Shown: positions 18,551 to 27,288 of the stretch, piece after piece
Position numbering within the stretch: position 1 is the stretch's first letter
Layout of the letters: every line of letters begins with the position of its first letter
From: Methanosarcinaceae archaeon
Lineage (GTDB): Archaea; Halobacteriota; Methanosarcinia; Methanosarcinales; Methanosarcinaceae
Length of the DNA: 39,454 bases
Assembly (NCBI GenBank): GCA_016932675.1
Contig: JAFGCK010000094.1
Coordinates: 1-39,454, forward strand
Direction of reading: 5' to 3'
Made by a program: the position numbers and the translations under genes
The notes under the pieces: model-generated
What the model was told of the DNA's origin: nothing
Databases searched by the model: none
Seen by the model: the letters and a program-made list of their open reading frames with translations, nothing else

Positions 18551-18736
18551 CATTGGTCTTCGGTTAAGGATTTTGAACAACAAAACTTAAGAATTTTTAA
18601 CACGAATTATGCGTTTAGAGAACAGGGCCATATTTGAATACGATTTGCTGTATCCTTTTTGATGAGGACTATCTTAGCAGACTTGCTACTGTAAACGTTC
18701 CAATTTCATGATTTTGGCCTTAACCGAAGACCAATG
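18551..18736. mobile_element. MITE-like insertion, 186 bp, with 19-bp perfect terminal inverted repeats
   Basis: CATTGGTCTTCGGTTAAGG (18551-18569) recurs exactly as its reverse complement at 18718-18736. Immediately outside are AAAGTATATT (18541-18550) and AAAGTCTATT (18737-18746), a 10-bp direct repeat with one mismatch, as expected of a target-site duplication. The 148-bp interior encodes nothing. The repeat starts with CA and ends with TTAAGG, and the duplication is 10 bp. Both recall IS231-type members of the IS4 family; that assignment is an inference from memory of such ends. It splits the divergent promoter region of the GDT1 and azlC genes. Confidence 0.75.
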
Positions 18737-18806
18737 AAAGTCTATTAAAGGAGATCCGCAATGTACAATAAAAAACCTAAAGTACAAAAATGGTTTTCAG
18801 TAAGAC

Positions 18807-19502
18807 ATGGAAGATAGGCAAATAGATGTCTTTCCGGATGCATTCAGAATAACCGTTCCCGTGATGTTCGGATACATTCCCATCGGGATAGCTTTTGGAC
18901 TACTGGTCACTCATTACGGCTTCCACTGGGCATATTCCCTGCTTATGAGCCTGCTGATATTCTCCGGAGCAGCGCAATTCGTTGCCATCGCACTGGTAGT
19001 TGCGGGTGCGGGAATGGTTGAAATTGTTCTGACAATGATTTTTTTGAATCTAAGACATTCGTTTTTCGGATTATCACTGATAAACAGATTTTCAGGCACT
19101 GGAAAAGCCAGACCTTACCTCATCTTTGCACTGACCGATGAAACGTATGCGCTCATTACCGGGAACCCTGTACCCGAAAAAACTTCCGTCTCAGGATTCT
19201 ATACCTGTATTACCGGCCTCAATCACATATACTGGATCAGCGGCTCCCTTATTGGTGCTTTACTGGGAGGGTTCATTGATACGGACCTTACAGGTCTGGA
19301 GTTTGCATTGACAGCTCTTTTTGTTGTTCTGAGCATAGAACAATTCCACACGGCAAAAACAAAGTTCCCTTTCCTTGCAGCCCTTGCTTCCGGCGTCGTT
19401 GCCCTTGTGTTCGCCGGCAGCCAGAACATGCTGCTTGTTTCAATAATCATTGGCACGTTCCTTCTGATAGTCTATGAAAAGAGGCAGAAAAATGTTTGCT
19501 GA
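18807..19502 (+). CDS. azlC: Branched-chain amino acid export protein AzlC
   Basis: Large subunit of the AzlCD exporter family (branched-chain amino acids and analogues). The 231-residue protein has about six or seven membrane helices. The family start is MEDRQIDVFPDAFRITVPVM followed by GYIPIGIAFG, and NLRHSFFGLSL is the conserved loop. The ATG at 18807 has no clear ribosome-binding site. A short 18-codon frame with a strong AGGAGAT site starts at 18761 and overlaps this start, so translation may be coupled. The small partner azlD overlaps its end by 11 bases but is frameshifted, so the exporter may be nonfunctional unless that shift is a sequencing error. Confidence 0.9.
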   Translation: MEDRQIDVFPDAFRITVPVMFGYIPIGIAFGLLVTHYGFHWAYSLLMSLLIFSGAAQFVAIALVVAGAGMVEIVLTMIFLNLRHSFFGLSLINRFSGTGKARPYLIFALTDETYALITGNPVPEKTSVSGFYTCITGLNHIYWISGSLIGALLGGFIDTDLTGLEFALTALFVVLSIEQFHTAKTKFPFLAALASGVVALVFAGSQNMLLVSIIIGTFLLIVYEKRQKNVC

Positions 19503-19832
19503 CAGGCTATTGATCGTCATCCTTGTAACGGCACTGATCACAGCATCTACCAGGGCCCTGCCCTTCCTGTATTTCAAACACGGAAAACAGCCGCGCTTTC
19601 TCAAGGTGATAGAAAGGGATTTCCCCCCATGGTCATGCTGCTTCTTGTCCTTTATTGCATCAGGGACGTATCGTGGACTGTCGCACCATTCGGCCTTCCC
19701 GAGTTAATTTGCATATCCATTGTTGCAGTTCTGCATCTGTGGAAGAGGAATGCATTGCTGAGCATCTTTACCGGGACCCTGGCCTATATGTACTTTGTCC
19801 GGTCAGATGTCCTTGTAACTCTCTTTCAATAA
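19492..19832 (+). pseudogene. azlD: AzlD small subunit, frameshifted in a C6 run
   Basis: The AzlD partner is split between two frames. The first part starts at ATG 19492 (MFADRLLIVILVTALITAS) with GAGG upstream and runs to the C6 tract at 19623-19628. The rest (MVMLLLVLYCIRDVSW to VLVTLFQ) continues in another frame to 19832. Adding one C restores a single 113-residue AzlD with the usual DFPPMVMLLLVLY junction. The shift is therefore either a one-base deletion in a homopolymer or a base-call error in the assembly. Both halves are otherwise well conserved, which argues for a recent or artificial event. Confidence 0.85.
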
Positions 19833-20124
19833 TATAGGGTTCTCTGAGATTATGCTTTAATTACAGCAATAATAAATCAACACTGAAGCCTGCATACTCA
19901 CAGTTAGCCGGCTACCGGTATCCATTAAATGTCTTATGTATATGCCATAGACCGGATGTATTATTTAATACAGAACAAAAAGTAAAATGAAAAACAGCAA
20001 ATTATAAATATATGAAGTAGCCAACCACTATCCTACTGTTACTATTATACCGTCAGGAACAGGCAGGAAATATGAAGAACGGCTTGAAAACAATAGTATT
20101 ATGGAAAAGAGGAAGTGAACATGC
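19833..20124. promoter_or_regulatory. Intergenic region with TATA box for the glutamate-synthase-like gene
   Basis: No gene seen. An AGCCGGCT palindrome lies at about 19907-19914. The TATA-like AATTATAAATATAT at about 20000-20013 would give the downstream gene a leader of roughly 85-90 bases. Short frames starting at 20072 are shadows. Confidence 0.45.
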
Positions 20125-21720
20125 ATGGCCAATCTCAGGCAACCAAATGCAAATGAGGCTACAAGGACCTTCAACCGGTCAAAGAGCGTCGTACCAATGT
20201 CAGGTATCTGCACACGCTGTGTGGACGGATGCCGGGGGAATTGTGAGATATTCAAATCAACATTCAGAGGCCGCGAAGTAATATATCCGGGGCCATTTGG
20301 CGAGATTACTGCAGGTGGGGATAAGAACTACCCTATAGACTATTCGCATCTCAATATCCAGGGATATGCAGTTGGTGCAGTGGGCATGCCGGAAGGAATA
20401 GTCCCTGGTCCGGAAACAGCCAGATTCCCAGATGTGAACACGGAAACAGAGTACGGATGGAAACGAAAAGTACAGATGAAGGTGCCTATTTTCACCGGTG
20501 CGCTCGGTTCTACCGATATTGCAAAAAATAACTGGGAGCACTTTGCTATAGGTGCTGCTATCTCGGGCATTACCATAGTATGTGGTGAAAATGTCTGTGG
20601 CGTAGACCCGGAATTGAAACTGGGAAGTGATAACCTCGTCAAAGAGTCACCTGAAATGGATCGCAGAATAGAGCTTTACAATAAGTTCCATGATGGCTAT
20701 GGCGAAATGCTTGTCCAGATGAATGTAGAAGACACACAACTTGGAGTTGCAGAGTATCTTTCAGGCAAGCACAATATGGAAACCATAGAGCTTAAATGGG
20801 GACAGGGAGCAAAATGCATTGGTGGTGAGATCAAGGTAGACGATATTGGTCGTGCCATCGAATTAAAGAAAAGAGGATATATAGTCACACCTGACCCGGA
20901 ACTTCATTCTGTGCAGGAAGCGTTCAAAGTAGGCGCGATCAAGGAGTTTGAACGTCACTCCAGACTTGGATTTGTCACCGAGGAAGGATTCTGTGAAGAA
21001 TGTGACAGGCTAAGAGACCTCGGTTTCAAACGCATCACGCTTAAGACAGGGGCATATTCCATGGCAGAGACCGCAATGGCAATAAAGTATAGTTCTGAGG
21101 CCAGAATCGACCTGCTCACATACGATGGGGCACCAGGAGGAACCGGAATGAGTCCATGGCCTATGATGGAGGAATGGGGAGTTCCGACTTTCTACTTGCA
21201 GGCAATGGTCTATGAATTTGCCCAAAGGCTTTCAAACCGCAGGGGGGTAAGAGTACCTGATCTGGCAATAGCCGGAGGTTTTTCCAGTGAGGATGGAGTC
21301 TACAAAGCACTTGCAATGGGTGCCCCCTATTTCAAAGCTGTATGTATGGGTCGTGGGCTGATGATCCCGGGAATGGTTGGGAAGAACATAGGTAAGTGGC
21401 TAGAGGAAAAAGACCTTCCTAAGACCGTTTCAGAGTTCGGGAATACCAAAGAAGAGATCTTTGTACATTATGAAGAACTCAAAGACAGGTATGGCAAAGA
21501 TATGGAATACATCCCTCTTGGAGCTGTAGGTATTTATTCATATTCCGAAAGAATCAAGGTAGGATTACAACAATTAATGGCAGGTTCCCGAAAATTCAAC
21601 ATATCTTCAATCTCACGCAATGATGTAATGGCACTCAGCGAGGAAGCTGCAAAGGTATCAGGTATTGCTTTTGTTATGGACGCGTACAGGGATATTGCTG
21701 AGGATATCCTTGACAGTTGA
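20125..21720 (+). CDS. Glutamate synthase-like FMN-domain protein
   Basis: 531-residue protein of the glutamate synthase domain-2 family (GltS/FMN barrel). The signature GAPGGTGMSPWPMMEEWG and the phosphate-binding region IAGGFSSEDGVYKALAMGA are present. Classical GltB subunits add an amidotransferase domain and a beta-helix, and have a CPxGxxTQ-type cluster site after the barrel; all are absent here. A different cysteine set (CTRCVDGCRGNC, residues about 30-41) may bind an Fe-S cluster. It may transfer ammonia-derived nitrogen to 2-oxoglutarate with a separate partner, or be another FMN oxidoreductase; the assignment to glutamate synthesis is by family only. gdhA lies 4 kb away. A GAGG site precedes the ATG at 12 bases. 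Confidence 0.82.
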   Translation: MANLRQPNANEATRTFNRSKSVVPMSGICTRCVDGCRGNCEIFKSTFRGREVIYPGPFGEITAGGDKNYPIDYSHLNIQGYAVGAVGMPEGIVPGPETARFPDVNTETEYGWKRKVQMKVPIFTGALGSTDIAKNNWEHFAIGAAISGITIVCGENVCGVDPELKLGSDNLVKESPEMDRRIELYNKFHDGYGEMLVQMNVEDTQLGVAEYLSGKHNMETIELKWGQGAKCIGGEIKVDDIGRAIELKKRGYIVTPDPELHSVQEAFKVGAIKEFERHSRLGFVTEEGFCEECDRLRDLGFKRITLKTGAYSMAETAMAIKYSSEARIDLLTYDGAPGGTGMSPWPMMEEWGVPTFYLQAMVYEFAQRLSNRRGVRVPDLAIAGGFSSEDGVYKALAMGAPYFKAVCMGRGLMIPGMVGKNIGKWLEEKDLPKTVSEFGNTKEEIFVHYEELKDRYGKDMEYIPLGAVGIYSYSERIKVGLQQLMAGSRKFNISSISRNDVMALSEEAAKVSGIAFVMDAYRDIAEDILDS

Positions 21721-21721
21721 T

Positions 21722-21780
21722 ATGGTCAATTGTGGTGTTCACGGCTTCCACCCGGAAGCCAGTTGCGCTTATAAGACCAT
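21722..21780 (+). other. Nested hairpins after the glutamate-synthase-like gene
   Basis: GGCTTCC (21743-21749) pairs with GGAAGCC (21754-21760) around a four-base loop, and the outer ATGGTC (21722-21727) pairs with GACCAT (21775-21780). It lies directly after the stop at 21720. There is no T-run, so it may be a 3'-UTR structure or a processed terminator. Confidence 0.45.
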
Positions 21781-21840
21781 TGTACTGCTGTATATATAAT
21801 ATAAGGTAAAAATGTAATGCTAAGATCGAAGGAGGAAAAA

Positions 21841-24546
21841 TTGAGCAGTACGGCCGAGGCAGAAAACAGTTTTCTCATGTATGCTGACAAAGAGAAAAAG
21901 ACCAGTGGAGTCCCTCAGCTTGACGAAATAATCCATTATTTCCGTCTGGGGGATAATGTCGTATGGGAAGTTGAGAATCTTGAAGACTACAGGTATTTTG
22001 CCAACCGATTCATCAGGCAGGCCATTAGATCTGGCTCCAGGTGCGTTTATGTAAGGTTTACTCCCCATGAGCCCATACTTGAAGCGATGGAGGGGCTTGA
22101 TATCGTAAAAATAGATCCGGGCAGTGGTTTTGATTTTTTCAGCAGTCAGGTCCACAGGATAATAGAATTTTATGGAATAAAAGTTTACTATGTATTTGAT
22201 AATCTATCTTCACTCATGGTCGAGTGGGCGACCGATGAACTGGTAGCCAATTTCTTTAAAGTCACCTGCCCTTATCTTTTCGATCTAGAGACAATCGGAT
22301 ATTTCTGTATCACTCGTGGAAAACATAGTCATTCAACAGTTGCAGGCATCAGGGAGACAACACAGGTACTTATTGATTACTATCACATTAACAACATGAC
22401 ATACCTCCATCCTCTGAAAGTCTACGGCCGATATTCACAGAACATGTTCTTACCACATCTGGTATCCGGTCAAAAATGGGAGCCAATATTAGATAGCAGG
22501 CAGGCGGCCACCATATCATCTAACAACCGTAAGAAAGTGCTTAAAGCAGGTACTCTCGGAACTGCCCCCTGGGATACGGTATACAGGAAACTGAAATTCC
22601 ATTATGACATGGGGATTATTGACTCTATCCCTGAGCCTGAAATAATTGCACTAAAACAGGAATTTTCACGGATGATCATAGGTGACCACCCCCGTTTCAA
22701 TAGCCTTTCAGACAGATATCTTACCCTGGAAGATCTTCTTAGTATCAGGGACAGAATGATAGGATCAGGCCGTATCGGGGGAAAAGCGGTAGGAATGCTT
22801 TTATCACGTAGTATTATTATGAGCAGTGAGAACAAAGATACATTTTCAGATATGATGGACCCGCATGATTCATTCTATATTGGTTCTGACGTCTTTTTTA
22901 CTTTCATGATCAACAATGGTCTTTTTCTGCTCAAGATCAAACTATCGGATAGTTCCGGCATGACAAAAAAAGAGTTTGAGGAAGTAGAAAAAAAGTTTCT
23001 GGAAGGGGAATTCCCAGAGGAAATTACCGAACAGTTCAGGGACATGATGGATTACTTTGGTCAGGCACCCATCATTGTAAGGTCAAGCAGTCTGCAGGAA
23101 GACAATTACGGAAACGCCTTTGCCGGCAAGTACAGGAGCGAATTCTGTGCCAACCAGGGAAGCCCTGAAGAACGGCTTGAAGCATTCATGCATGCTGTCA
23201 AGCTTGTCTATGCCAGTGCACTTAACCCGGACGCTCTTGCTTACAGGAGGACCAGGGGTCTTCAGTACCTGGATGAGCAGATGGCAATACTGGTGCAGCG
23301 TGTGTCAGGCATGCCTTACAAAAATTATTTCTTCCCGGCGCTTGCAGGAGTGGCGTTCTCAAAGAACCTCTTCCGCTGGACAAAGCGCATTGACCCGGAG
23401 AAGGGGCTCATAAGGCTTGTATTTGGACTGGGAACCCGGGCCGTAGACCGCGTGGGCAGGGACTATCCAAGGATGATAGCAGTCAGCCACCCTGCACTCC
23501 GCCCGGAGACCGGGACCAAGGTAATGAAGTACTCGCAATGGGATGTCGATGCCCTGGACCTGGAAGAACGAAAGCTGATAACCATCCCCTTCCGTGATCT
23601 TGTGAAAGACTGCGACTATCAAGGACTCAGAATGTTCGTTTCGGTCATGAACGATGGATATCTTACGGACCCCTATACCAACATTATCGACTGTTCGCAG
23701 GAAATGGTGCTCACCTTCAACAACCTGATAAAGAATACAATATTTGTTGATACCATGGGACAGATCCTCAGAGTGGTTGAGGAGGTCTACGAGCATCCGG
23801 TGGATATTGAATTTACGGCATCTGTCGATCAGATGGGAAATATAAGGATCAATATCGTCCAGTGCAGGCCCATGACAACACCTGGCGGTAATGGGCAGAT
23901 CATCATCCCGGATAACATTACAGAAGATAGTATCCTGTTCAGATCCAACATGCTCATTAACGAGGGAAGGGTCGGGAATATAGAATACATTGTGTACATA
24001 GACCCTCATGCCTATGAAATGGCAGACATGGACATGAAAAGGTCTATCGGGCGTGTTGTAGGAAGTATCAATGAGAAGATAGGCTCAGTGGGTGCAGAGT
24101 TCATACTCATGGGACCCGGAAGGTGGGGAAGCAGTAACATCGAGCTGGGTGTCAATGCAACATACAGTGAAATAGACCGCGCTTCCCTGCTTGTAGAGAT
24201 TGCACGTGAGAAAGCCGGACACACACCGGAAGTCTCCTATGGGACCCATTTCTTTCAGGACATCGTTGAGGAGGAGATCATCTACATGCCGATATATCCT
24301 GACATGAAGAATTCGGGCTTCAACGAGGCTTTCTTCAAAAACTCCAGGAACATGCTCACAGACATCCTGCCGGAACACGGAAGGTTCAGCAATGTGGTAA
24401 AGCTGATAAATGTCCGTGAGGAAACGGGAGGATCACGTGCAGTCGTCATAGCGAACCTCTATGAACAGGAAGCTGTCTGCTACCTTGAAAAACCCGGCAC
24501 AGGTAGAACATGGAAACTTGACAAGCTCAAAGGACAGTGGCAGTGA
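21841..24546 (+). CDS. KaiC-like domain fused to PEP synthase-type ATP-grasp domain
   Basis: 901-residue fusion of unknown function. Residues about 20-195 resemble a KaiC/RecA-type domain (GVPQLDEIIHYFRLGDNVVWEVEN, YYVFDNLSS) but lack a Walker A motif, so this part is probably a binding domain. The middle is a pyruvate-phosphate-dikinase N-terminal ATP-grasp: IGGKAVGMLL, APIIVRSSSLQED with the key arginine, AILVQRV, and VQCRP. The phosphohistidine and PEP/pyruvate domains of true PEP synthase are missing. A conserved C-terminal region (MGPGRWGSS, YGTHFFQDIVEEEIIYM) is of unknown role. ATG 21817 is in frame, but TTG 21841 has GGAGG 5 bases upstream and fits the TATA box at about 21791-21800, so I prefer it. 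It converges with npdG. Confidence 0.85.
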   Translation: MSSTAEAENSFLMYADKEKKTSGVPQLDEIIHYFRLGDNVVWEVENLEDYRYFANRFIRQAIRSGSRCVYVRFTPHEPILEAMEGLDIVKIDPGSGFDFFSSQVHRIIEFYGIKVYYVFDNLSSLMVEWATDELVANFFKVTCPYLFDLETIGYFCITRGKHSHSTVAGIRETTQVLIDYYHINNMTYLHPLKVYGRYSQNMFLPHLVSGQKWEPILDSRQAATISSNNRKKVLKAGTLGTAPWDTVYRKLKFHYDMGIIDSIPEPEIIALKQEFSRMIIGDHPRFNSLSDRYLTLEDLLSIRDRMIGSGRIGGKAVGMLLSRSIIMSSENKDTFSDMMDPHDSFYIGSDVFFTFMINNGLFLLKIKLSDSSGMTKKEFEEVEKKFLEGEFPEEITEQFRDMMDYFGQAPIIVRSSSLQEDNYGNAFAGKYRSEFCANQGSPEERLEAFMHAVKLVYASALNPDALAYRRTRGLQYLDEQMAILVQRVSGMPYKNYFFPALAGVAFSKNLFRWTKRIDPEKGLIRLVFGLGTRAVDRVGRDYPRMIAVSHPALRPETGTKVMKYSQWDVDALDLEERKLITIPFRDLVKDCDYQGLRMFVSVMNDGYLTDPYTNIIDCSQEMVLTFNNLIKNTIFVDTMGQILRVVEEVYEHPVDIEFTASVDQMGNIRINIVQCRPMTTPGGNGQIIIPDNITEDSILFRSNMLINEGRVGNIEYIVYIDPHAYEMADMDMKRSIGRVVGSINEKIGSVGAEFILMGPGRWGSSNIELGVNATYSEIDRASLLVEIAREKAGHTPEVSYGTHFFQDIVEEEIIYMPIYPDMKNSGFNEAFFKNSRNMLTDILPEHGRFSNVVKLINVREETGGSRAVVIANLYEQEAVCYLEKPGTGRTWKLDKLKGQWQ

Positions 24547-24577
24547 CAAAAGAGATAAGGATATCCCAAAAGGGATA

Positions 24578-25303
24578 TCAATCTATGAACTTTATACCCA
24601 CATCTTTCATGTGGTTACGTATGGCCACATTTACAAGGAGCGGCGTGATCGACTCGACCATGGAAGAGGTTTCAAGAGGGCCGATATCCAGGGGCCGCAT
24701 TCCGGGAATGTCCCTGACAAGGTCAAAGACGATATTCTTTGAATGCATGCTGTTTCCACATACACCGATATCATAATTGAGCTCTATGTCAGGGTTGGAA
24801 AGCTTGCCCGCAGGCACGTTATGGAAAGCTGACACAAGTTCTGTGCCTGCAGGCAACATGGCAGCTATTTCCTGCGCAGCGCTTCCGGCAGGCGGGGTCA
24901 CATAACAGAAGTAGTCAGCTTTGTAATCCTCCCTGTCATTGGTCGGGATCTCCAGTGGGACACCGTCAGGAACGATTATGCAGCGATCTTTTTCCATGGG
25001 CACTACAACCGATATGACAATCTTACCGGCAAGCCCTGGCATTATCTGCTCGATAGTGGAAGCGACCTGGCCATACCTGATTGCAAGCAGCACCACATCT
25101 GCTTCAGAGGCTGCCTTTATGTTTATGTCACCTGTGATGTCTGCATTGTAGCCCAGATCGTTCAATATGCCGGTGTATTCAGCCGCTTTGGCCTTTGCTT
25201 TTTCCTGCTTCCTGGAACCTACGATTATATGATGCTTCTGTCCCCACCTGAGGGCAAAACCTTTACCAATGCTACCAGTACCGCCAATTATTGCAATCTT
25301 CAT
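24578..25303 (-). CDS. npdG: F420H2:NADP oxidoreductase
   Basis: Moves hydride between coenzyme F420 and NADP, supplying NADPH for biosynthesis. The 241-residue protein has the N-terminal dinucleotide fold MKIAIIGGTGSIGKGFALRWG, the NADP phosphate contact GSRKQEKAKAKAAEY, and the family segments VLLAIRYGQVAST, SVVVPMEKD and SAFHNVPAGKL. I start at ATG 25303, which matches the family; the frame stays open 51 codons further into noncoding and transposase-remnant sequence. GTGAT is the likely ribosome-binding site. It is a single gene, convergent with the ATP-grasp fusion, and its promoter region holds a repeated GGGCTCAC motif flanking the TATA box. Confidence 0.93.
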   Translation of the reverse strand: MKIAIIGGTGSIGKGFALRWGQKHHIIVGSRKQEKAKAKAAEYTGILNDLGYNADITGDINIKAASEADVVLLAIRYGQVASTIEQIMPGLAGKIVISVVVPMEKDRCIIVPDGVPLEIPTNDREDYKADYFCYVTPPAGSAAQEIAAMLPAGTELVSAFHNVPAGKLSNPDIELNYDIGVCGNSMHSKNIVFDLVRDIPGMRPLDIGPLETSSMVESITPLLVNVAIRNHMKDVGIKFID

Positions 25304-25370
25304 GATAATCACATCAACAACAATATAACTAATATCTATAACCCTACCTGAGGAAGGATCTATATGGCCT

Positions 25371-25406
25371 GTGAGCCCAGACCATATAAATGTTACCGGT
25401 GAGCCC
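25371..25406 (-). promoter_or_regulatory. npdG promoter: TATA box flanked by GGGCTCAC repeats
   Basis: On the minus strand GGGCTCAC occurs at 25399-25406 and again at 25371-25378, 28 bp apart in the same orientation, with the TATA-like CATTTATAT (25384-25392) between them. Predicted transcription start is near 25360, giving a leader of about 57 bases. The arrangement suggests a transcription factor binding on one face of the DNA over the TATA box. Regulator unknown. Confidence 0.45.
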
Positions 25407-25421
25407 GTTTCAAAACCCTTC

Positions 25422-25880
25422 TCAATACCTTTTCCAGCACAACATGAAACATGCAATGTCCAATAGCACTTTAAACACTACATTAAGTCTTTTGTATCTA
25501 CCTGTCAGCTTTCTGAATCCCATTTTTAATCATGCAAAGAATCATTCTGTTGCTCCTCTATCACATAAGTTTTGGGATTGAAACTTGCAGATCTTCCTCT
25601 TTTCCTTCTTTTTGTATTTCCAGTATTAATTGGAACGTTGCTTTTGATCGTTCTGAACCCTGAATGCTTCCTTAATTACACATCACCGTAAGCTGCATCT
25701 GCCGGTACTTCTAAGGATCTTGTACCATTTCCTTCTTCTGACATCTTTCAGCCTTCTCCGTGCCGTCACAGAGGGAACATAACACTCAGACATTTATTCC
25801 CATCCGCAACCGCTTATCAGGACAAGGAGAATACATTGATGAACTTAAGGCCATCAACTCTCATTCTCCCGATACTTTTT
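25422..25880 (-). pseudogene. Decayed DDE transposase (IS5-like)
   Basis: Read on the minus strand, the C-terminal two thirds of a DDE transposase can be followed through many stops. GLKFINV and VADGN come first, then PADAAYGD with the second catalytic aspartate, then VPINTGNTKRRKRGR and FNPKTY. After a frameshift between about 25553 and 25582 come RGATE, stop, FFA, stop, LKMGFRKLTGRYKR, ending at a stop (25422-25424). The block aligns with the usual RGAVERFFAWLK pattern, the arginine and tryptophan codons having become TGA. At least seven in-frame stops and one shift show an old, dead insertion. The N-terminus and the element ends were not found. Confidence 0.75.
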
Positions 25881-26040
25881 CTCCCGACAATGGGTTATAT
25901 AGTGGCAAATGTGGTTCAATAAACCCCATCGTTCATCAGAGATGAATTCCATTCACATCCCCATCCTGCTATCGGGTGACGATAGTATTTATAATTTTGA
26001 AATGTGCTCCGTTATATTGCATGATCGGATCCGGGAAGAA

Positions 26041-27288
26041 TCAGATCCATCCGCGGTCTTTCATTGCAACGACTACACGCTCGATCGCAACAACATAAGC
26101 TGCTGTTCTCATGTCGATGCTGTACTTCTGTGATGCTTCGTACACTGCCTTGTATGCTTCTGTCATCTTCCTGTCCAGACGGGTGTGGACCCTGATCTCA
26201 CTCCAGTAGTACATGTAGAAGTTCTGGACCATCTCGAAGTATGATACGGTCACGCCACCTGCATTACAGAGGAAGTCAGGGATAACGTGAATGCCCCTCT
26301 GGAAAAGGATCTCATCTGCTGCAGGGGTCGTCGGGCCATTTGCAAGTTCTGCGACGATCTTTGCATTGACCTTATATGCATTCTTCTCTGTGATGACATT
26401 CTCAAGGGCAGCAGGGATGAGTACGTCCACATCGAGTTCAAGGATAGCGTTGTTATTGATGGGTTCAGTGCCTGGAAGACCTGTAACTGATCCCGTCTTT
26501 GCCTTGTGCTGGCTGGCAAGCTCCGGGTCAATACCGTCCATGTTCATTACACCGCCCCTGCTATCACTGATAGCGACTATCTTGCTGCCGAACAGTTCCT
26601 TTGCAAGTTTTGCTGCGTAGTATCCGGCATTTCCGTATCCCTGGATGGCAATCCTGGCATCCTTAAGATCGATGCCGAGCACCTTGGCTGCCTCACGGAC
26701 AGTGTAGAGACCGCCTCTTGCTGTTGCGTCTCCTCTTCCCAGAGAACCTCCCATTGTCAGGGGCTTGCCTGTTACAACGCCTGGCTGGTTGAATGAGGAT
26801 AGCTTTGAGAACTCGTCGACCATCCATGCCATGATCTTCGGATTTGTATAGACGTCGGGAGCAGGAACATCCTTCCTCGGACCTATAATCTGGGCGATGC
26901 TTGCTATGTACTTGCGGCTGAGGCGCTCAAGTTCGCCATCGGACATTTCCTTGGGATTACAGATGACACCACCCTTGCCACCACCCAGGGGGATGTCTAC
27001 TACTGCACATTTCCATGTCATCCAGGCTGCAAGTGCTCTCACAGTGTCGATATTCTCTTCCGGGTGGAACCTTATACCTCCTTTTGTAGGACCTCTTGCA
27101 TCGTTGTACTGGATCCTGAAACCTTCGAACACCTTAATAGAACCGTCGTCCATGCGAACGGGGAGTGTGACACGCAGTTCACGCATTGGGTGCCTGAGTA
27201 TTTCATGTACGCTTTCATCCAGTCCAAGAATAGCTGCACATTTTGCTAGCTGCTTTCTTGAATTTTCAAATGGGTTTTCTGTGGACAT
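26041..27288 (-). CDS. gdhA: Glutamate dehydrogenase
   Basis: Reversible oxidative deamination of glutamate to 2-oxoglutarate, here probably serving ammonia assimilation. The 415-residue hexameric-type enzyme has the catalytic region [19 protein letters not shown], the [14 protein letters not shown] segment, and the dinucleotide fold [15 protein letters not shown]. It is full length for the archaeal family. The ATG at 27288 has GAGG about 8 bases upstream. Cofactor choice (NAD or NADP) is not obvious from the sequence. It is a single transcription unit with the decayed transposase beyond its 3' end. Confidence 0.95.
   Translation of the reverse strand: MSTENPFENSRKQLAKCAAILGLDESVHEILRHPMRELRVTLPVRMDDGSIKVFEGFRIQYNDARGPTKGGIRFHPEENIDTVRALAAWMTWKCAVVDIPLGGGKGGVICNPKEMSDGELERLSRKYIASIAQIIGPRKDVPAPDVYTNPKIMAWMVDEFSKLSSFNQPGVVTGKPLTMGGSLGRGDATARGGLYTVREAAKVLGIDLKDARIAIQGYGNAGYYAAKLAKELFGSKIVAISDSRGGVMNMDGIDPELASQHKAKTGSVTGLPGTEPINNNAILELDVDVLIPAALENVITEKNAYKVNAKIVAELANGPTTPAADEILFQRGIHVIPDFLCNAGGVTVSYFEMVQNFYMYYWSEIRVHTRLDRKMTEAYKAVYEASQKYSIDMRTAAYVVAIERVVVAMKDRGWI

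Noticed and set aside
25304-25456. N-terminal extension of npdG
   Set aside because: The extra 51 residues cover the promoter and are not part of the F420:NADP oxidoreductase family; ATG 25303 begins the nucleotide fold.
25833-25855. CATTGATGAACTTAAGG resembling the MITE end
   Set aside because: Only the outer bases agree, the length differs, and it falls inside the transposase reading frame, so it is probably chance.
25390-25945. Two short plus-strand frames (63 and 61 codons)
   Set aside because: They are shadows of the decayed minus-strand transposase.
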